A stretch of DNA of 64,000 nt from Flavobacterium sp. SH_e (GCF_025717045.1 NZ_JAOVZN010000005.1:372001-436000), one strand, 5' to 3'. Shown: positions 35,808-44,321, counted from the stretch's first letter. The notes: generated from the letters alone by a model not told the origin. Numbers and translations: made by a program.

Positions 35808-36902
35808 TTAAATTAATGGCAGACGTACTTCGTAATAGCCGTTTGATTCGCTGAAAGTTGGCATTCTCTGAGATAAAATCTTGTAACGGAATTCAATGTT
35901 TTTATTTCCAATTCCTGTTGAAACCAAACTTTTCCCTGCAGTTCGCTGTAAATTATTTCGAACGACAATATCGCCAGAATCATAAAAAACAGAAATAGTA
36001 AGCGGATTTGCCAAAGTGGCCATGTTGTGTTTTACAGCATTTTCTAACAATAACTGCAAGGTTAAAGGTGGCAAATGAAGTGCGAGCGATGCAGCATTAA
36101 CATCAATTTCTAAATCGATTTTATCGCCCAATCTTTTCTTTAGCAAATAAAAATAGGCATTCAGGAATTCTATTTCCTCTTTTACCGTAATGGTATCTTT
36201 ATTAGAGTTCGAAATCATATAACGATATACTCTCGTTATATTTTCTAAAAACGAAGCCGCTTCTTTCTGATCTTCATAAATCAATTCTGTTAAAGTGCTG
36301 AAATTATTGAACACAAAATGCGGATCTAACTGCATTTTTAGAGACTCTAATTTCGAACGTGTGACAGCTTCCTGAAGTTCAGAAGCTTTAACTTTTAATT
36401 CAGCCGTTTCGATTGCATTTAGTCGCCATCTGTTCAGCAGAAATATTCCAGTATGAATGGCACTGATGAAAAGCGAAATAATAGCGGCCATAATTTTTGA
36501 CTGCCAAATCGTAACTAAGTCATTCTCTTCTAAAGCGGTACATGGATATAAATAATCCCAAAGACAAGAGAAAAAATAATTAAGAAGAATGTTCCCAGCA
36601 ATAAGACAAATGAATTGCGCTATTGCGCGAAAAGCTGGATTTTGTTCCCAACGAATGTAATTGTTCAATTTTCTGCCTACGAACAAGGTCAGTTCTGTAA
36701 GTATGGCGCAATACAATAAAATAATGAAGATATCGAAGGTTTGATCTAAATCGAGCAAACCTTCTTCTTCAAAATTTCGATAGGGATTTAAAAAATAATA
36801 AGAAGAAAGGTAAACTAAAAAAACGGCTGGAATAACTATAACCCTGTAGTATTTATAGAAAAAATTCTTGCCCGTTTTTTTATTCTTATTCTTTCCCTTC
36901 AT
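35808..36902 (-). CDS. LytS-like sensor histidine kinase (His_kinase family)
   Basis: A 364-residue integral-membrane kinase with four hydrophobic segments (about 20-38, 56-76, 92-113, 136-156), no large extracellular domain and a cytoplasmic coiled coil. The His_kinase motif is QLDPHFVFNN (His195) and the ATPase N box is QLLLENAVKHN. It pairs with the LytTR regulator 5 bp downstream. It starts 29 bp after fabH, suggesting cotranscription with a fatty-acid synthesis gene. The stimulus is unknown. Confidence 0.92.
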   Translation of the reverse strand: MKGKNKNKKTGKNFFYKYYRVIVIPAVFLVYLSSYYFLNPYRNFEEEGLLDLDQTFDIFIILLYCAILTELTLFVGRKLNNYIRWEQNPAFRAIAQFICLIAGNILLNYFFSCLWDYLYPCTALEENDLVTIWQSKIMAAIISLFISAIHTGIFLLNRWRLNAIETAELKVKASELQEAVTRSKLESLKMQLDPHFVFNNFSTLTELIYEDQKEAASFLENITRVYRYMISNSNKDTITVKEEIEFLNAYFYLLKKRLGDKIDLEIDVNAASLALHLPPLTLQLLLENAVKHNMATLANPLTISVFYDSGDIVVRNNLQRTAGKSLVSTGIGNKNIEFRYKILSQRMPTFSESNGYYEVRLPLI

Positions 36903-36931
36903 TTATTCCCTTAACTATTAAAATCGATATT

Positions 36932-37978
36932 TTAGTGTTCCACTAAAATATTCTCTTCTACATTATCTGCTTTTACCGATCGAACGGTTTTCTTCTCGCG
37001 CATTACGCCCCATTTTAAGCACGTTGCACCCCAAGAAAATCCTGCTCCAAAAGTAGTAATTAATACATTTTGACCTTCTTTAAAATCGTCTTTGAAATCC
37101 CACAAACACAACGGCACTGTTGCAGATGTAGTATTTCCGTAACGGTCAATATTTACTTTTACTTTTTCGAAATCAATACCTAAACTTTCGCCTACAGCAG
37201 TAATAATTCTTAAATTAGCCTGATGGGGAACTACCCAGTCAATTTGGTCTGATTCTAATTCATTTTTCGCCAAAGCATCTTGCGAAACCTGGCTCATTGC
37301 TGCAACGGCTCTTTTAAATACAAAAGCTCCATCTTGTTTCAAATAATGTGTTCTGTGTAAAAGACTTTGCATAGAAGTTGGATTTCTAGAACCTCCAGCT
37401 GGTACAGCCAAAGAAGAAACTCCGCTTCCGTCCGTTTTTAGAATCGTTTTCATTAAACCTGCATCAGATTCTATTTTTTCTAATAAAACCGCTCCTGCTC
37501 CATCTCCGAAAAGAATGCAAGTATTACGATCTTCATAATCTACGATAGAACTCATTTTATCTGCCCCAACGATGATTAATTTCTTGTAGCGACCACTTTC
37601 GATCATGTTTGCTCCCATTTCTAGCGCATACAAAAATCCACTGCAAGCTGCATTCATGTCAATTCCAAAAGCATTTGTAAGCCCACTTTTATCGCAAACA
37701 ATACTTGCTGTTGGAGCTAAAATGTGATCTGGAGTTGCTGTTGCTACAAGCAAAGCTTCAATTTCACTACGATCTACATTATAATTTTCGATAAGATTTT
37801 CAATCGCTGCTGCGGCAAGATCAGATGTTGCCGTATCGTCATCTGCGATTCTACGTTCTCTAATTCCAGTTCTTTTGATGATCCATTCCTCCGATGTATC
37901 AACTGTTTCTGAAATCTTTTTATTGGTAAGGATTGATGATGGTACGAAACCACCTATAGCTGTAATTACTGCGCCCAT
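36932..37978 (-). CDS. fabH: 3-oxoacyl-ACP synthase III (FabH-type)
   Basis: A 348-residue KAS III enzyme that condenses acetyl-CoA or branched acyl-CoA with malonyl-ACP to start fatty-acid chains. I chose the ATG at 37978 (MGAVITAIGG); a longer frame to 38020 adds a Lys/Thr-rich stretch unlike the family. The triad positions match Escherichia coli FabH for Cys112 (NAACSGF), with His252 (PHQANLR) and Asn282 (GNTTSA). The C-terminus carries about 20 extra residues. It is not next to rpmF/plsX, the usual FabH neighbours, so it may be a second, regulated copy. It heads an operon with a LytS/LytTR pair. Confidence 0.9.
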   Translation of the reverse strand: MGAVITAIGGFVPSSILTNKKISETVDTSEEWIIKRTGIRERRIADDDTATSDLAAAAIENLIENYNVDRSEIEALLVATATPDHILAPTASIVCDKSGLTNAFGIDMNAACSGFLYALEMGANMIESGRYKKLIIVGADKMSSIVDYEDRNTCILFGDGAGAVLLEKIESDAGLMKTILKTDGSGVSSLAVPAGGSRNPTSMQSLLHRTHYLKQDGAFVFKRAVAAMSQVSQDALAKNELESDQIDWVVPHQANLRIITAVGESLGIDFEKVKVNIDRYGNTTSATVPLCLWDFKDDFKEGQNVLITTFGAGFSWGATCLKWGVMREKKTVRSVKADNVEENILVEH

Positions 37979-38573
37979 TGTTTTTGTTTTTGTTTTAAGC
38001 TTTGTACTCTTAGAACCCAATGCTTACTACTTTTTCTCTTCTTTTTTTCTGCCCATTTAGAACTGACACAGGAAACCAAAACAGCATCCTTAAAAGCCGA
38101 TTAAATCTGCTGACTACAACTCTTTTGAGAAATTGGTGTTTTAAAAAACTGAACAAACTAAAATCATTCTACAAAATCCAATTAAAATAAATTAAAAATC
38201 TACACCAAGCGTTCTCTCGGTATTACTTGGTATAAAATCTTTAATTTATCTTATTTTTAAAATCATACAATGCTGTTTCAGTTTGTAGATAATTCTCAAT
38301 TTTAGCTATTGCCAAACTGATAAAAAAACCTATCTGCATTAAGTTTTTAGAGTGCTACAAAATTAATTTAAAAATATCTTAAACAAGCAGGTAATTAAGA
38401 ATAATTAACAAAACTGACTGAAATGTTAAAATATAATTTTGAAATTCGGCAACTAGCGCTAAAAATTATAAAATCCCTAAAATCAAAAAAAATCTGTTAA
38501 AATTTATTTTGATAAAATTTCTTCAAAAAAACCTCTTAATTTTTATATCATTATTTTTAAATCAAATTAATAT
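37979..38573. other. 595-bp region upstream of fabH
   Basis: No gene is supported; two ORFs here are shadows. A possible minus-strand promoter is seen at 38358-38365 (TAATTTTG on the minus strand) with a TTG 18 bp further upstream (38384-38386), which would give a leader of about 370 nt. An inverted repeat ACCAAG...CTTGGT lies at 38204-38231. The distal half is almost pure AT. Confidence 0.4.
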
Positions 38574-39407
38574 TTAATAATTCGGAAATGATAATAATGG
38601 GATATCAAGCCCTGCTGCCAAAATCCTAGTTTTGCTTCTGTGAACCAAAGAATCCCAAAATCCGTATTTTTGAGGCACCATAATTAACAAATCGGCCTCA
38701 TAATTTTTAATTTCTTTTCTAATTTCGTTAATTACAGCGTTTGATCTTACGGTTTTATATAAATATTTTACATCTTCAAATTCCTTTTCGATATTCGAAT
38801 TCATTAAAATTCTGTGTTGTTCTTCTTTTAAATCATCCAACTTTTCATCTACGCTAAAAAATTCGATTTCTGCACCAAAATCTCCTAAAGTGCTTTTAAT
38901 CCAGCTGAACTTTTTAATAGCTGAAAAACTCAGACTATCACAAGCATAAAGCACTTTTTTTATACTTTGAAAACGTGCATTTTCAGGAACTGCTAAAACT
39001 GGAATATGAAGATTCTTGATCGCTGTTGTAGTTGAATTTCCAAGTAATTCTTGTTCAAAAGAACGTTCTGCCATTCCCATAACTACTGCATCTGCCTTTG
39101 TTTGCTCAATTATTCGTGGGAGTTCGTCTTCTAAAAAAGAATAAGTACAAATTGAATCAACTTCAATTTTAAACACATCGGCTGTTTCTTTAGCCAGATT
39201 TTCTAATCTCGAAATTGCTCTATCGATTTGCTTCTGCATCGCATCGGCTGTTATGTGCGAATTGGCACTGTGTACACTTAAAGAAAATGAATTAAATAAA
39301 ACCAGTTTTGCACCAGTTGCTTTTGCAAGTCCGGCTGCATAAGTAACAGCATTATTAGCAATCGTAGAAAAATTAGTAGCGGCGATTATAGTAAGAGGTG
39401 AAATCAT
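38574..39407 (-). CDS. Universal stress protein with two UspA domains
   Basis: A 277-residue tandem UspA protein. The first domain (about 1-145) starts PLTIIAATNFSTIANNAVTYAA and ends GNSTTTAIKNLHIPVLAVP, with the family G-x9-G(S/T) nucleotide-loop pattern. The second (about 150-277) ends VHRSKTRILAAGLDIPLLSF with a weaker version of the loop. Universal stress proteins bind ATP/AMP and modulate survival under energy or redox stress. It is alone on the minus strand, divergent from a Crp/Fnr regulator. Confidence 0.88.
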   Translation of the reverse strand: MISPLTIIAATNFSTIANNAVTYAAGLAKATGAKLVLFNSFSLSVHSANSHITADAMQKQIDRAISRLENLAKETADVFKIEVDSICTYSFLEDELPRIIEQTKADAVVMGMAERSFEQELLGNSTTTAIKNLHIPVLAVPENARFQSIKKVLYACDSLSFSAIKKFSWIKSTLGDFGAEIEFFSVDEKLDDLKEEQHRILMNSNIEKEFEDVKYLYKTVRSNAVINEIRKEIKNYEADLLIMVPQKYGFWDSLVHRSKTRILAAGLDIPLLSFPNY

Positions 39408-39627
39408 AAAATAAAATTAGGCGTGATATTTTCTAGTAAAATTGTCTAATTATTTGCTTCTGCATGAAATTTAGTAACCCAACTATCATTTTTTATTACT
39501 CAACCGTAAAATATCATTTCTGAAAAAACTAGCTTTCCTTTTTTGTTTCTTACTTTAAAAACGATCCAAATAATCAAGTGGGCATTTTTAATATTTACTA
39601 CTTTTACTTATCATTAAAACTTAATGG

Positions 39628-40212
39628 ATGGACGCAAAAAATCTCTTAAAAGAACATATTTCTAAAATTGCTTCGCTAACCGACGAAGAATTCGAGTATT
39701 TCTTTTCGCATTTTAAAACAGAAACTTTTAAGAAAGGGCAAACTGTTATTAGCGAAGGTCAGAATGTTGACAAAGAGTATTTTGTTGTTTCTGGCTGTCT
39801 AAAATCTTTTTATGTTAATGATGAAGTAAAAATGTACATTCTACAGTTTGCGATGTCTACTTGGTGGGCATCTGATTACGCGGCACTTTACAACAAAACC
39901 AAAGCAACAATTAATGTTGATTGCATTTCGGATGTTGAAATTCTTTCTCTTTCTAATGATGATCGAGAAAAACTCTGCAGAGAAATACACGAAGTTGAGC
40001 ATTTCTTTAGATGGAGAACCAATCGCGGTTATGTGGCTTCTCAGAAAAGATTGCTTTCTTTTATGAATAATGATACGAAAACGAGATACGAAGAACTGCT
40101 GGCTTTCTACCCTGCTCTATACAACACTGTTCCCAAACATTTAATTGCGGCTTATCTGGGCGTTTCACGAGAAACTTTAAGCCGATTATACAACGCTTCC
40201 AAATCGCATTGA
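39628..40212 (+). CDS. Crp/Fnr-family transcriptional regulator
   Basis: A 194-residue regulator. The N-terminal cyclic-nucleotide-like beta-roll (about 15-110, FKKGQTVISEGQNVDKEYFVVSG) lacks the Arg-Ser of the cAMP pocket and has no Fnr Cys cluster. The C-terminal winged helix contains PKHLIAAYLGVSRETLSRLY. This is the common Bacteroidota branch with unknown ligand. A CRP-type site (TGTGA, six bases, TCACG) sits 5 bp after its stop, in front of the YceI operon, which is the obvious target. Confidence 0.9.
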   Translation: MDAKNLLKEHISKIASLTDEEFEYFFSHFKTETFKKGQTVISEGQNVDKEYFVVSGCLKSFYVNDEVKMYILQFAMSTWWASDYAALYNKTKATINVDCISDVEILSLSNDDREKLCREIHEVEHFFRWRTNRGYVASQKRLLSFMNNDTKTRYEELLAFYPALYNTVPKHLIAAYLGVSRETLSRLYNASKSH

Positions 40213-40216
40213 CGAA

Positions 40217-40262
40217 TGTGATCTACATCACGTAATGAACTTCTGAAACCGCCATTACTTTG
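40217..40262 (+). promoter_or_regulatory. CRP-like site and -7 box of the YceI operon
   Basis: TGTGATCTACATCACG (40217-40232) matches the CRP consensus TGTGA-N6-TCACA at nine of ten fixed positions. TTACTTTG at 40255-40262 resembles the TAnnTTTG box. The site centre would be about 43 bp before the predicted start, fitting class II activation. Confidence 0.6.
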
Positions 40263-40298
40263 TACTATAAATTAATAACAATTTAAAAGTATAAAATA

Positions 40299-40832
40299 AT
40301 GGAAACTCAAAATTTTAAAATTTCGAATACTGAAAGTCAAGTAAACTGGATTGGAAAAAAAGTTACTGGACAACACAATGGAACAATTAATATTGAAGAA
40401 GGTAATTTTACTTTTTCTAATAATGAACTTACTGGCGGAAATGTCATTATCGACACTACTTCTATCGCAATTCTTGACGTCACCGATTCTGCAACAAATC
40501 AGCAATTTGCTGGACATTTGGCCTCAGATGATTTCTTTTCTACAGATAAATTCCAAACTGCTACTTTAGATATTACAGCGGCTTCGAAACAAACTGAATC
40601 AGATTATTTTATTGAAGGCAATCTTACGATTAAAGCGATTACACATCCAATTGGTTTTAATTTGGAAGTAAAAAGAAACGAGAGCGATTTGAAAGCTTCA
40701 GGTAAAATCATCATTGACCGTACCAAATATGATATGAAATTCCGTTCTGGAAACTTCTTCACCAATCTTGGAGACACTTTAATCTACAACGATTTTGAAT
40801 TGGATGTTAACCTAACAGCAAAACTTGCTTAA
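40299..40832 (+). CDS. YceI-family lipocalin-like protein
   Basis: A 177-residue YceI beta-barrel protein (SQVNWIGKKVTGQHNGTI; GGNVIIDTTSI; HLASDDFFSTDKFQTATLDI; LTIKAITHPI). YceI barrels bind polyprenyl-type or isoprenoid-quinone-like lipids. Most family members are periplasmic, but this one has no signal peptide and is probably cytoplasmic. First gene of a five-gene operon (40299-43281) with very short spacers and a CRP-like site in front. Confidence 0.9.
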   Translation: METQNFKISNTESQVNWIGKKVTGQHNGTINIEEGNFTFSNNELTGGNVIIDTTSIAILDVTDSATNQQFAGHLASDDFFSTDKFQTATLDITAASKQTESDYFIEGNLTIKAITHPIGFNLEVKRNESDLKASGKIIIDRTKYDMKFRSGNFFTNLGDTLIYNDFELDVNLTAKLA

Positions 40833-40844
40833 TACCTAGAAATC

Positions 40845-41063
40845 ATGCCATACGTAAAAATTGAATTAACAAGAGAAGGCGTTACCAGAGAACAAAAACA
40901 ACAGTTAATTTCTGGCATTACAGAACTCATCACTGAAGTTTTAGACAAAGATCCAAACCTTACTCATATTGTAATTCAGGAAATAGAATTGGACGATTGG
41001 GGATTTGCAGGCGAACAAGTTTCCGTATTGCGAGAAAAAGGCATTACGGCTCAAAAGAAATAA
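40845..41063 (+). CDS. 4-oxalocrotonate tautomerase-family protein
   Basis: A 72-residue protein typical of the 4-OT family. Pro2 follows the start Met (MPYVKIELTREGVTREQK) and would become the catalytic N-terminal proline. The hydrophobic ILTHIVIQEIELDDWGF strand follows. It tautomerises 2-hydroxymuconate-like or phenylpyruvate-like enols. It is 12 bp after YceI and 18 bp before the SDR gene. Together with nitronate monooxygenase it hints at handling of reactive enols or nitro compounds. Confidence 0.9.
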   Translation: MPYVKIELTREGVTREQKQQLISGITELITEVLDKDPNLTHIVIQEIELDDWGFAGEQVSVLREKGITAQKK

Positions 41064-41081
41064 TCTTTAAAATCAGAAAAA

Positions 41082-41822
41082 ATGAAAACAATTATAATCA
41101 CCGGTGCCTCTACAGGCATCGGTAAAACAATCGCACAATTATTTTTAGAAAAAGGTTATAATGTAGTGATCAACTCCGCAAATTTAAAAAACCTTGAAAA
41201 TACGTATCAAGAATTAGGGCATGCTAACCAATTAGCAATGGTACATGGCGATGTAAGTCTTATTGCTACAGGAAAACAATTAGTGCAAACGGCCTTAGAA
41301 CGTTTTGGAAGCGTCGATGTTTTAATTAATAATGCAGGAATTTTTCAGCCTCAATCTTTTTTAGATGTGGAAGAAAAAGACTTGGATCGTTTTTTAAACA
41401 TTAATTTAAAGGGAACTTATTTTACCAGTCAAGCCGCAGTAAAACAAATGCTTGTGCAAGGAGAAGGATCCATTATTAATATTGGAACCGTTTTGGTGGA
41501 CCATGCTATTGATGGGTTTCCTGCAACCGCACCAATTTCAAGCAAAGGCGGTATTCATGCTTTTACGAGACAACTTGCTGCTGAATTTGGGAAAAACAAT
41601 ATTCGTGTAAATGCCATTGCTCCAGGAATAATTAGAAGTCCGCTTCAGGCTAAAACTGGCGTAGACAATGCTGATAGTTTGGCCGGATTACATTTATTAA
41701 ACCGTATTGGAGAAACCAGTGACGTAGCACAATTGGCTCTTTATTTGGCCGAAAGTAATTTTGTAACAGGCGAAATCATTAATTTAGATGGCGGTCATGT
41801 TGCCGGCCACAGTATTCAGTAA
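41082..41822 (+). CDS. SDR-family protein lacking the catalytic Tyr
   Basis: A 246-residue Rossmann-fold protein. The cofactor motif TGASTGIGK and NNAGIF are normal and the C-terminal GEIINLDGGHVAGHS is typical. At the active site the usual YxxxK reads PISSK (from TAPISSKGGIHAFTR), so the catalytic Tyr is Pro, and the usual Ser-Ser strand reads INIGTVLVD. It may bind NAD(P) without classic dehydrogenase chemistry, or belong to the small branch of divergent SDRs where this is normal. Third gene of the YceI operon. Confidence 0.87.
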   Translation: MKTIIITGASTGIGKTIAQLFLEKGYNVVINSANLKNLENTYQELGHANQLAMVHGDVSLIATGKQLVQTALERFGSVDVLINNAGIFQPQSFLDVEEKDLDRFLNINLKGTYFTSQAAVKQMLVQGEGSIINIGTVLVDHAIDGFPATAPISSKGGIHAFTRQLAAEFGKNNIRVNAIAPGIIRSPLQAKTGVDNADSLAGLHLLNRIGETSDVAQLALYLAESNFVTGEIINLDGGHVAGHSIQ

Positions 41823-41838
41823 TTATAAAAAATAAGTT

Positions 41839-42213
41839 ATGGAAAGTTTCGGTACAAATGCAGCTTTAATTACGGCTGTACTCATGAATTACTTTAACGG
41901 AATTTATACTGGCGATGTTCCTTTATTGCAAAGTGTTTTTCATCAAGAGGCGATTATTGGTTTTGATATTAATGGGGAAACTTATTTTAAAACCTTAAAT
42001 CAGTATTTGGAAGGCGTAAAAAACCGTAAAAGTCCACAGGAATTGGGAGAAGAATTCAAAATGAAAATCCTATCTTTAGAAATTATCAATAATACCGCTG
42101 TCGCGAAAGTTCAAGTTCCGATATTCGAGTATAATTATTATGACCTTTTAAGTCTTATCGTTGTTGATGGAAAATGGGTTATCAGTAACAAATTAGCAAC
42201 TAAAGTAAATTAA
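41839..42213 (+). CDS. NTF2-like (lumazine-binding/SnoaL-like) protein
   Basis: A 124-residue alpha+beta-barrel protein of the NTF2-like superfamily. It shows an N-terminal helix (LITAVLMNYFNGIYTGDV), a VFHQEAIIGFD strand and a C-terminal KVQVPIFEYNYYDLLSLIVVDGKWVISNKLATKV, the last resembling Pfam lumazine-binding-like NTF2 proteins. No catalytic Asp/His pair is obvious. It lies 16 bp after the SDR gene and 6 bp before nitronate monooxygenase, so it probably serves the same pathway. Confidence 0.8.
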   Translation: MESFGTNAALITAVLMNYFNGIYTGDVPLLQSVFHQEAIIGFDINGETYFKTLNQYLEGVKNRKSPQELGEEFKMKILSLEIINNTAVAKVQVPIFEYNYYDLLSLIVVDGKWVISNKLATKVN

Positions 42214-42219
42214 AATACA

Positions 42220-43281
42220 ATGTGGAATTCAACCAAAATAACACAATTACTAGGTATTGAGTATCCAATTTTACAAGGTCCAATGGGCGGTGGTTTTTCA
42301 ACTGCCGCTTTATTGGCTGCCGTAAGCAATGCAGGCGGATTGGGCAGTTATGGCGCTTATACGCTCACTCCCGAAGAGATTCGCGAAGCTGGGAAAGAAA
42401 TCAAACAAGCCACTTCTAAGCCTTATAATATTAATTTATGGGTTAATGATGTTGACAAAAGCCTTCTGAATTATCCTCAAGAAAAACTGGAAAAAATAAA
42501 ACTGCTTTTTAAACCTTATTTTGACGAATTAGGGATTCCGCTTCCTGATTTATCTTCTGATATTCCTTCTAAATTTGAAAAGCAAGTTGAAGTTTTATTC
42601 GAACTCAAACCAGCCGTTTTTAGTTTTATTTTCGGAATTCCTTCCAAAGAAATCCTTCAAGAAAGTCGAAAACTCGGAATAAAAACTATTGGAGCGGCAA
42701 CAACTTTAGAAGAAGCACTCGCTCTAGAAAATGCCGAAGTCGATGCTATTATCGCAGCTGGATTTGAAGCTGGCGGACATAGGCCATCATTCTTAAAACC
42801 AGCACAAGATTCTTTTACAGGATTATTCACTCTTGTACAGCAATTAAAAGCTAAAACCAAAACGCCAATTATTGCTGCGGGCGGAATTATAGATGCAAAA
42901 GGAATAAAAGCCGCAATGACTTTAGGCGCCGATGCCGTACAATTGGGAACCGCTTTTATGGTTACCGATGAATCTGGCGCTGCAGCGATTCATAAAGAAA
43001 TGCTTTTTACAAACCCAAACACTCCGACAACAGTTTCTAAATCATTGACTGGAAGAATGGGCAGAATGATCAGCAATACCATTTCTGATGCTGTCCCTTT
43101 TGAAACTGAGGTATTGCCATTTCCGCTTCAGACCAAATTAATTGCACCTTTAAAAGTAGCCGCACTCGCTCAAGGAAGAACTGATATGGTTAGTTTTTGG
43201 TCGGGACAAAACACAAGCAACTTAAAACACCATAAAGCTGGAGAATTGATGCAGGCTTTAATTGCTGAAATGTCTGCTTAG
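42220..43281 (+). CDS. Nitronate monooxygenase (FMN TIM-barrel)
   Basis: A 353-residue FMN-dependent TIM-barrel enzyme. It shows the N-terminal YPILQGPMGGG, the phosphate-binding IIAAGFEAGGHRPS with the His of class I nitronate monooxygenases, IIAAGGIIDAKGIKAAMTLGADAVQLGTAFM and late TGRMGRM. It oxidises propionate-3-nitronate or alkyl nitronates to carbonyl compounds. It is the last gene of the operon begun by YceI. The large nested palindrome follows the stop by 5 bp. Confidence 0.92.
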   Translation: MWNSTKITQLLGIEYPILQGPMGGGFSTAALLAAVSNAGGLGSYGAYTLTPEEIREAGKEIKQATSKPYNINLWVNDVDKSLLNYPQEKLEKIKLLFKPYFDELGIPLPDLSSDIPSKFEKQVEVLFELKPAVFSFIFGIPSKEILQESRKLGIKTIGAATTLEEALALENAEVDAIIAAGFEAGGHRPSFLKPAQDSFTGLFTLVQQLKAKTKTPIIAAGGIIDAKGIKAAMTLGADAVQLGTAFMVTDESGAAAIHKEMLFTNPNTPTTVSKSLTGRMGRMISNTISDAVPFETEVLPFPLQTKLIAPLKVAALAQGRTDMVSFWSGQNTSNLKHHKAGELMQALIAEMSA

Positions 43282-43286
43282 TTTTT

Positions 43287-43645
43287 TTACCGCAAAGAGC
43301 GCTAAGTTTTTTTTGCTTTAGATTGTGTTTTTAAGTTCGCAAAGCTTTGTCTTTTATAATCTCGCAAAGTCGCAGAGTCGCAAAGGATTTTATTTTTAAA
43401 GCCACAGATTATTAGGATTAAAAGGATTTTGTTTCACGCAGATTTTGCAGATTTTAGCAGATTTCATTTTTATTATTTAAAAAATCTGCGCCGATCTGCT
43501 TAAATCATTTTAAATCTGCGTGAAATAGAACTTTGCGACTCTGCGACTTTGCGAGATTAAAAACCATAATATTTCCACACAAAGCTTTGCGAACTTAAAA
43601 TCTCCAGCATTTATATAAAAAAATCCTTGCGCTCTTTGCGGTTAA
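43287..43645. repeat. Nested palindrome with four concentric arms (family 3)
   Basis: Arm pairs from outside in: 43287-43302 with 43629-43645 (CCGCAAAGAGCGC); 43333-43350 with 43579-43596 (AAGTTCGCAAAGCTTTGT, 18 bp perfect); 43358-43385 with 43531-43558 (28 bp perfect, core GCAAAGTCGCAGAGTCGC); 43432-43445 with 43512-43525 (TTTCACGCAGATTT, 14 bp perfect), plus an inner GCAGATTT pair. As RNA it would fold into one very long hairpin. Confidence 0.9.
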
Positions 43646-43665
43646 AAAACACCACCCAACATCCC

Positions 43666-43739
43666 GTCCATTTCACCCCGAAGTTTGTCCGCTTCAACAT
43701 ATTTTCGATTTCGTTTTTAAGGCTTTCAACGCACATTTG
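43666..43739 (+). promoter_or_regulatory. LytTR-type paired repeats and promoter of DoxX 43770
   Basis: Direct repeats GTCCATTTCACC (43666-43677) and GTCCGCTTCAAC (43687-43698), period 21 bp, then 33 bp, then CACATTTG (43732-43739) in the -7 position. The same arrangement with the same 33-bp gap precedes two minus-strand genes at 48727 and 49491. Confidence 0.7.
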
Positions 43740-43769
43740 TACCGTTAAATAACTTTAAATATCAAAATC

Positions 43770-44162
43770 ATGAACTCAAAAACAACAATTATCTATTGGA
43801 CAGGCGCAGTATTAACTTCTTTATGGTTTGGCGCAAGCGGTTTCTTCGAATTAACAAACAATCCATTAGTTTGGGGAATCACACAACAATTGGGTTATCC
43901 AGCGCATTTTATTTATATCCTTGGCGTTTTTAAAGTAGCGGGAGTTATTACGCTTTTAATTCCGAATAAATTATTACGATTGAAAGAATGGGTTTTCGCA
44001 GGTATATTTTTCGACATCATTTTTGCTTTCTTTTCAAAAATAGCCGTTTTAGGTTTCGGCGCTGCGACTGATGCGATTATTGCCTTTGTAATGGTTAGCG
44101 TAACTTATGCAATGTATAGAAAACTATATACAGCGACTTACACTCCATCAGAAATCAATTAA
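43770..44162 (+). CDS. DoxX-like membrane protein
   Basis: A 130-residue four-helix membrane protein (hydrophobic segments about 8-26, 44-63, 72-95, 98-117) of the DoxX-like group (FGASGFFELTNNP, LGVFKVAGVITLLIP). Its promoter has the paired-repeat site that I attribute to the LytTR regulator encoded convergently at 44367. It ends with a strong terminator at 44183. Confidence 0.85.
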   Translation: MNSKTTIIYWTGAVLTSLWFGASGFFELTNNPLVWGITQQLGYPAHFIYILGVFKVAGVITLLIPNKLLRLKEWVFAGIFFDIIFAFFSKIAVLGFGAATDAIIAFVMVSVTYAMYRKLYTATYTPSEIN

Positions 44163-44182
44163 AAAAAAATTACATCAAAATA

Positions 44183-44218
44183 AAAATGCCTAATACTTGA
44201 ATATTAGGCATTTTATTA
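44183..44218 (+). terminator. Intrinsic terminator of DoxX 43770
   Basis: AAAATGCCTAATA (44183-44195) pairs perfectly with TATTAGGCATTTT (44202-44214) across a 6-nt loop, followed by ATTATT. Confidence 0.85.
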
Positions 44219-44240
44219 TTTCTTATTAATACAAATCAAA

Positions 44241-44321
44241 ATGAAAAAGATTATTCTAATTCTCTGTTTTATACTTTCAGCTTTGTTTTTTATAAGCTGT
44301 TTTATGTTTCCTGGATTATAA
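44241..44321 (+). CDS. 26-residue putative lipoprotein
   Basis: ATG AAA AAG start, hydrophobic core (IILILCFILSALFF) and ISC lipobox with Cys at residue 20, then FMFPGL and stop. The mature peptide would be only seven residues. Tiny lipoproteins of this kind (entericidin-like) occur widely and are usually missed. The preceding terminator and the ATCAAAATG context suggest it is a separate gene or a spurious match. It is transcribed toward the minus-strand LytTR gene. Confidence 0.45.
   Translation: MKKIILILCFILSALFFISCFMFPGL

Larger units (their letters stand above)
43282..43769. other. 488-bp region: giant nested palindrome and LytTR-type promoter
   Basis: No gene is present. About 360 bp is taken up by the nested inverted repeat 43287-43645, then the paired direct repeats at 43666-43698 and the DoxX promoter. 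Both are listed separately. Confidence 0.8.

Noticed and set aside
36927..36951. Hairpin at the fabH stop codon as terminator
   Set aside because: An 11-bp stem is there but the stop codon lies in it, no T-tract follows on the minus strand and the kinase gene is only 29 bp further on, so read-through is expected.
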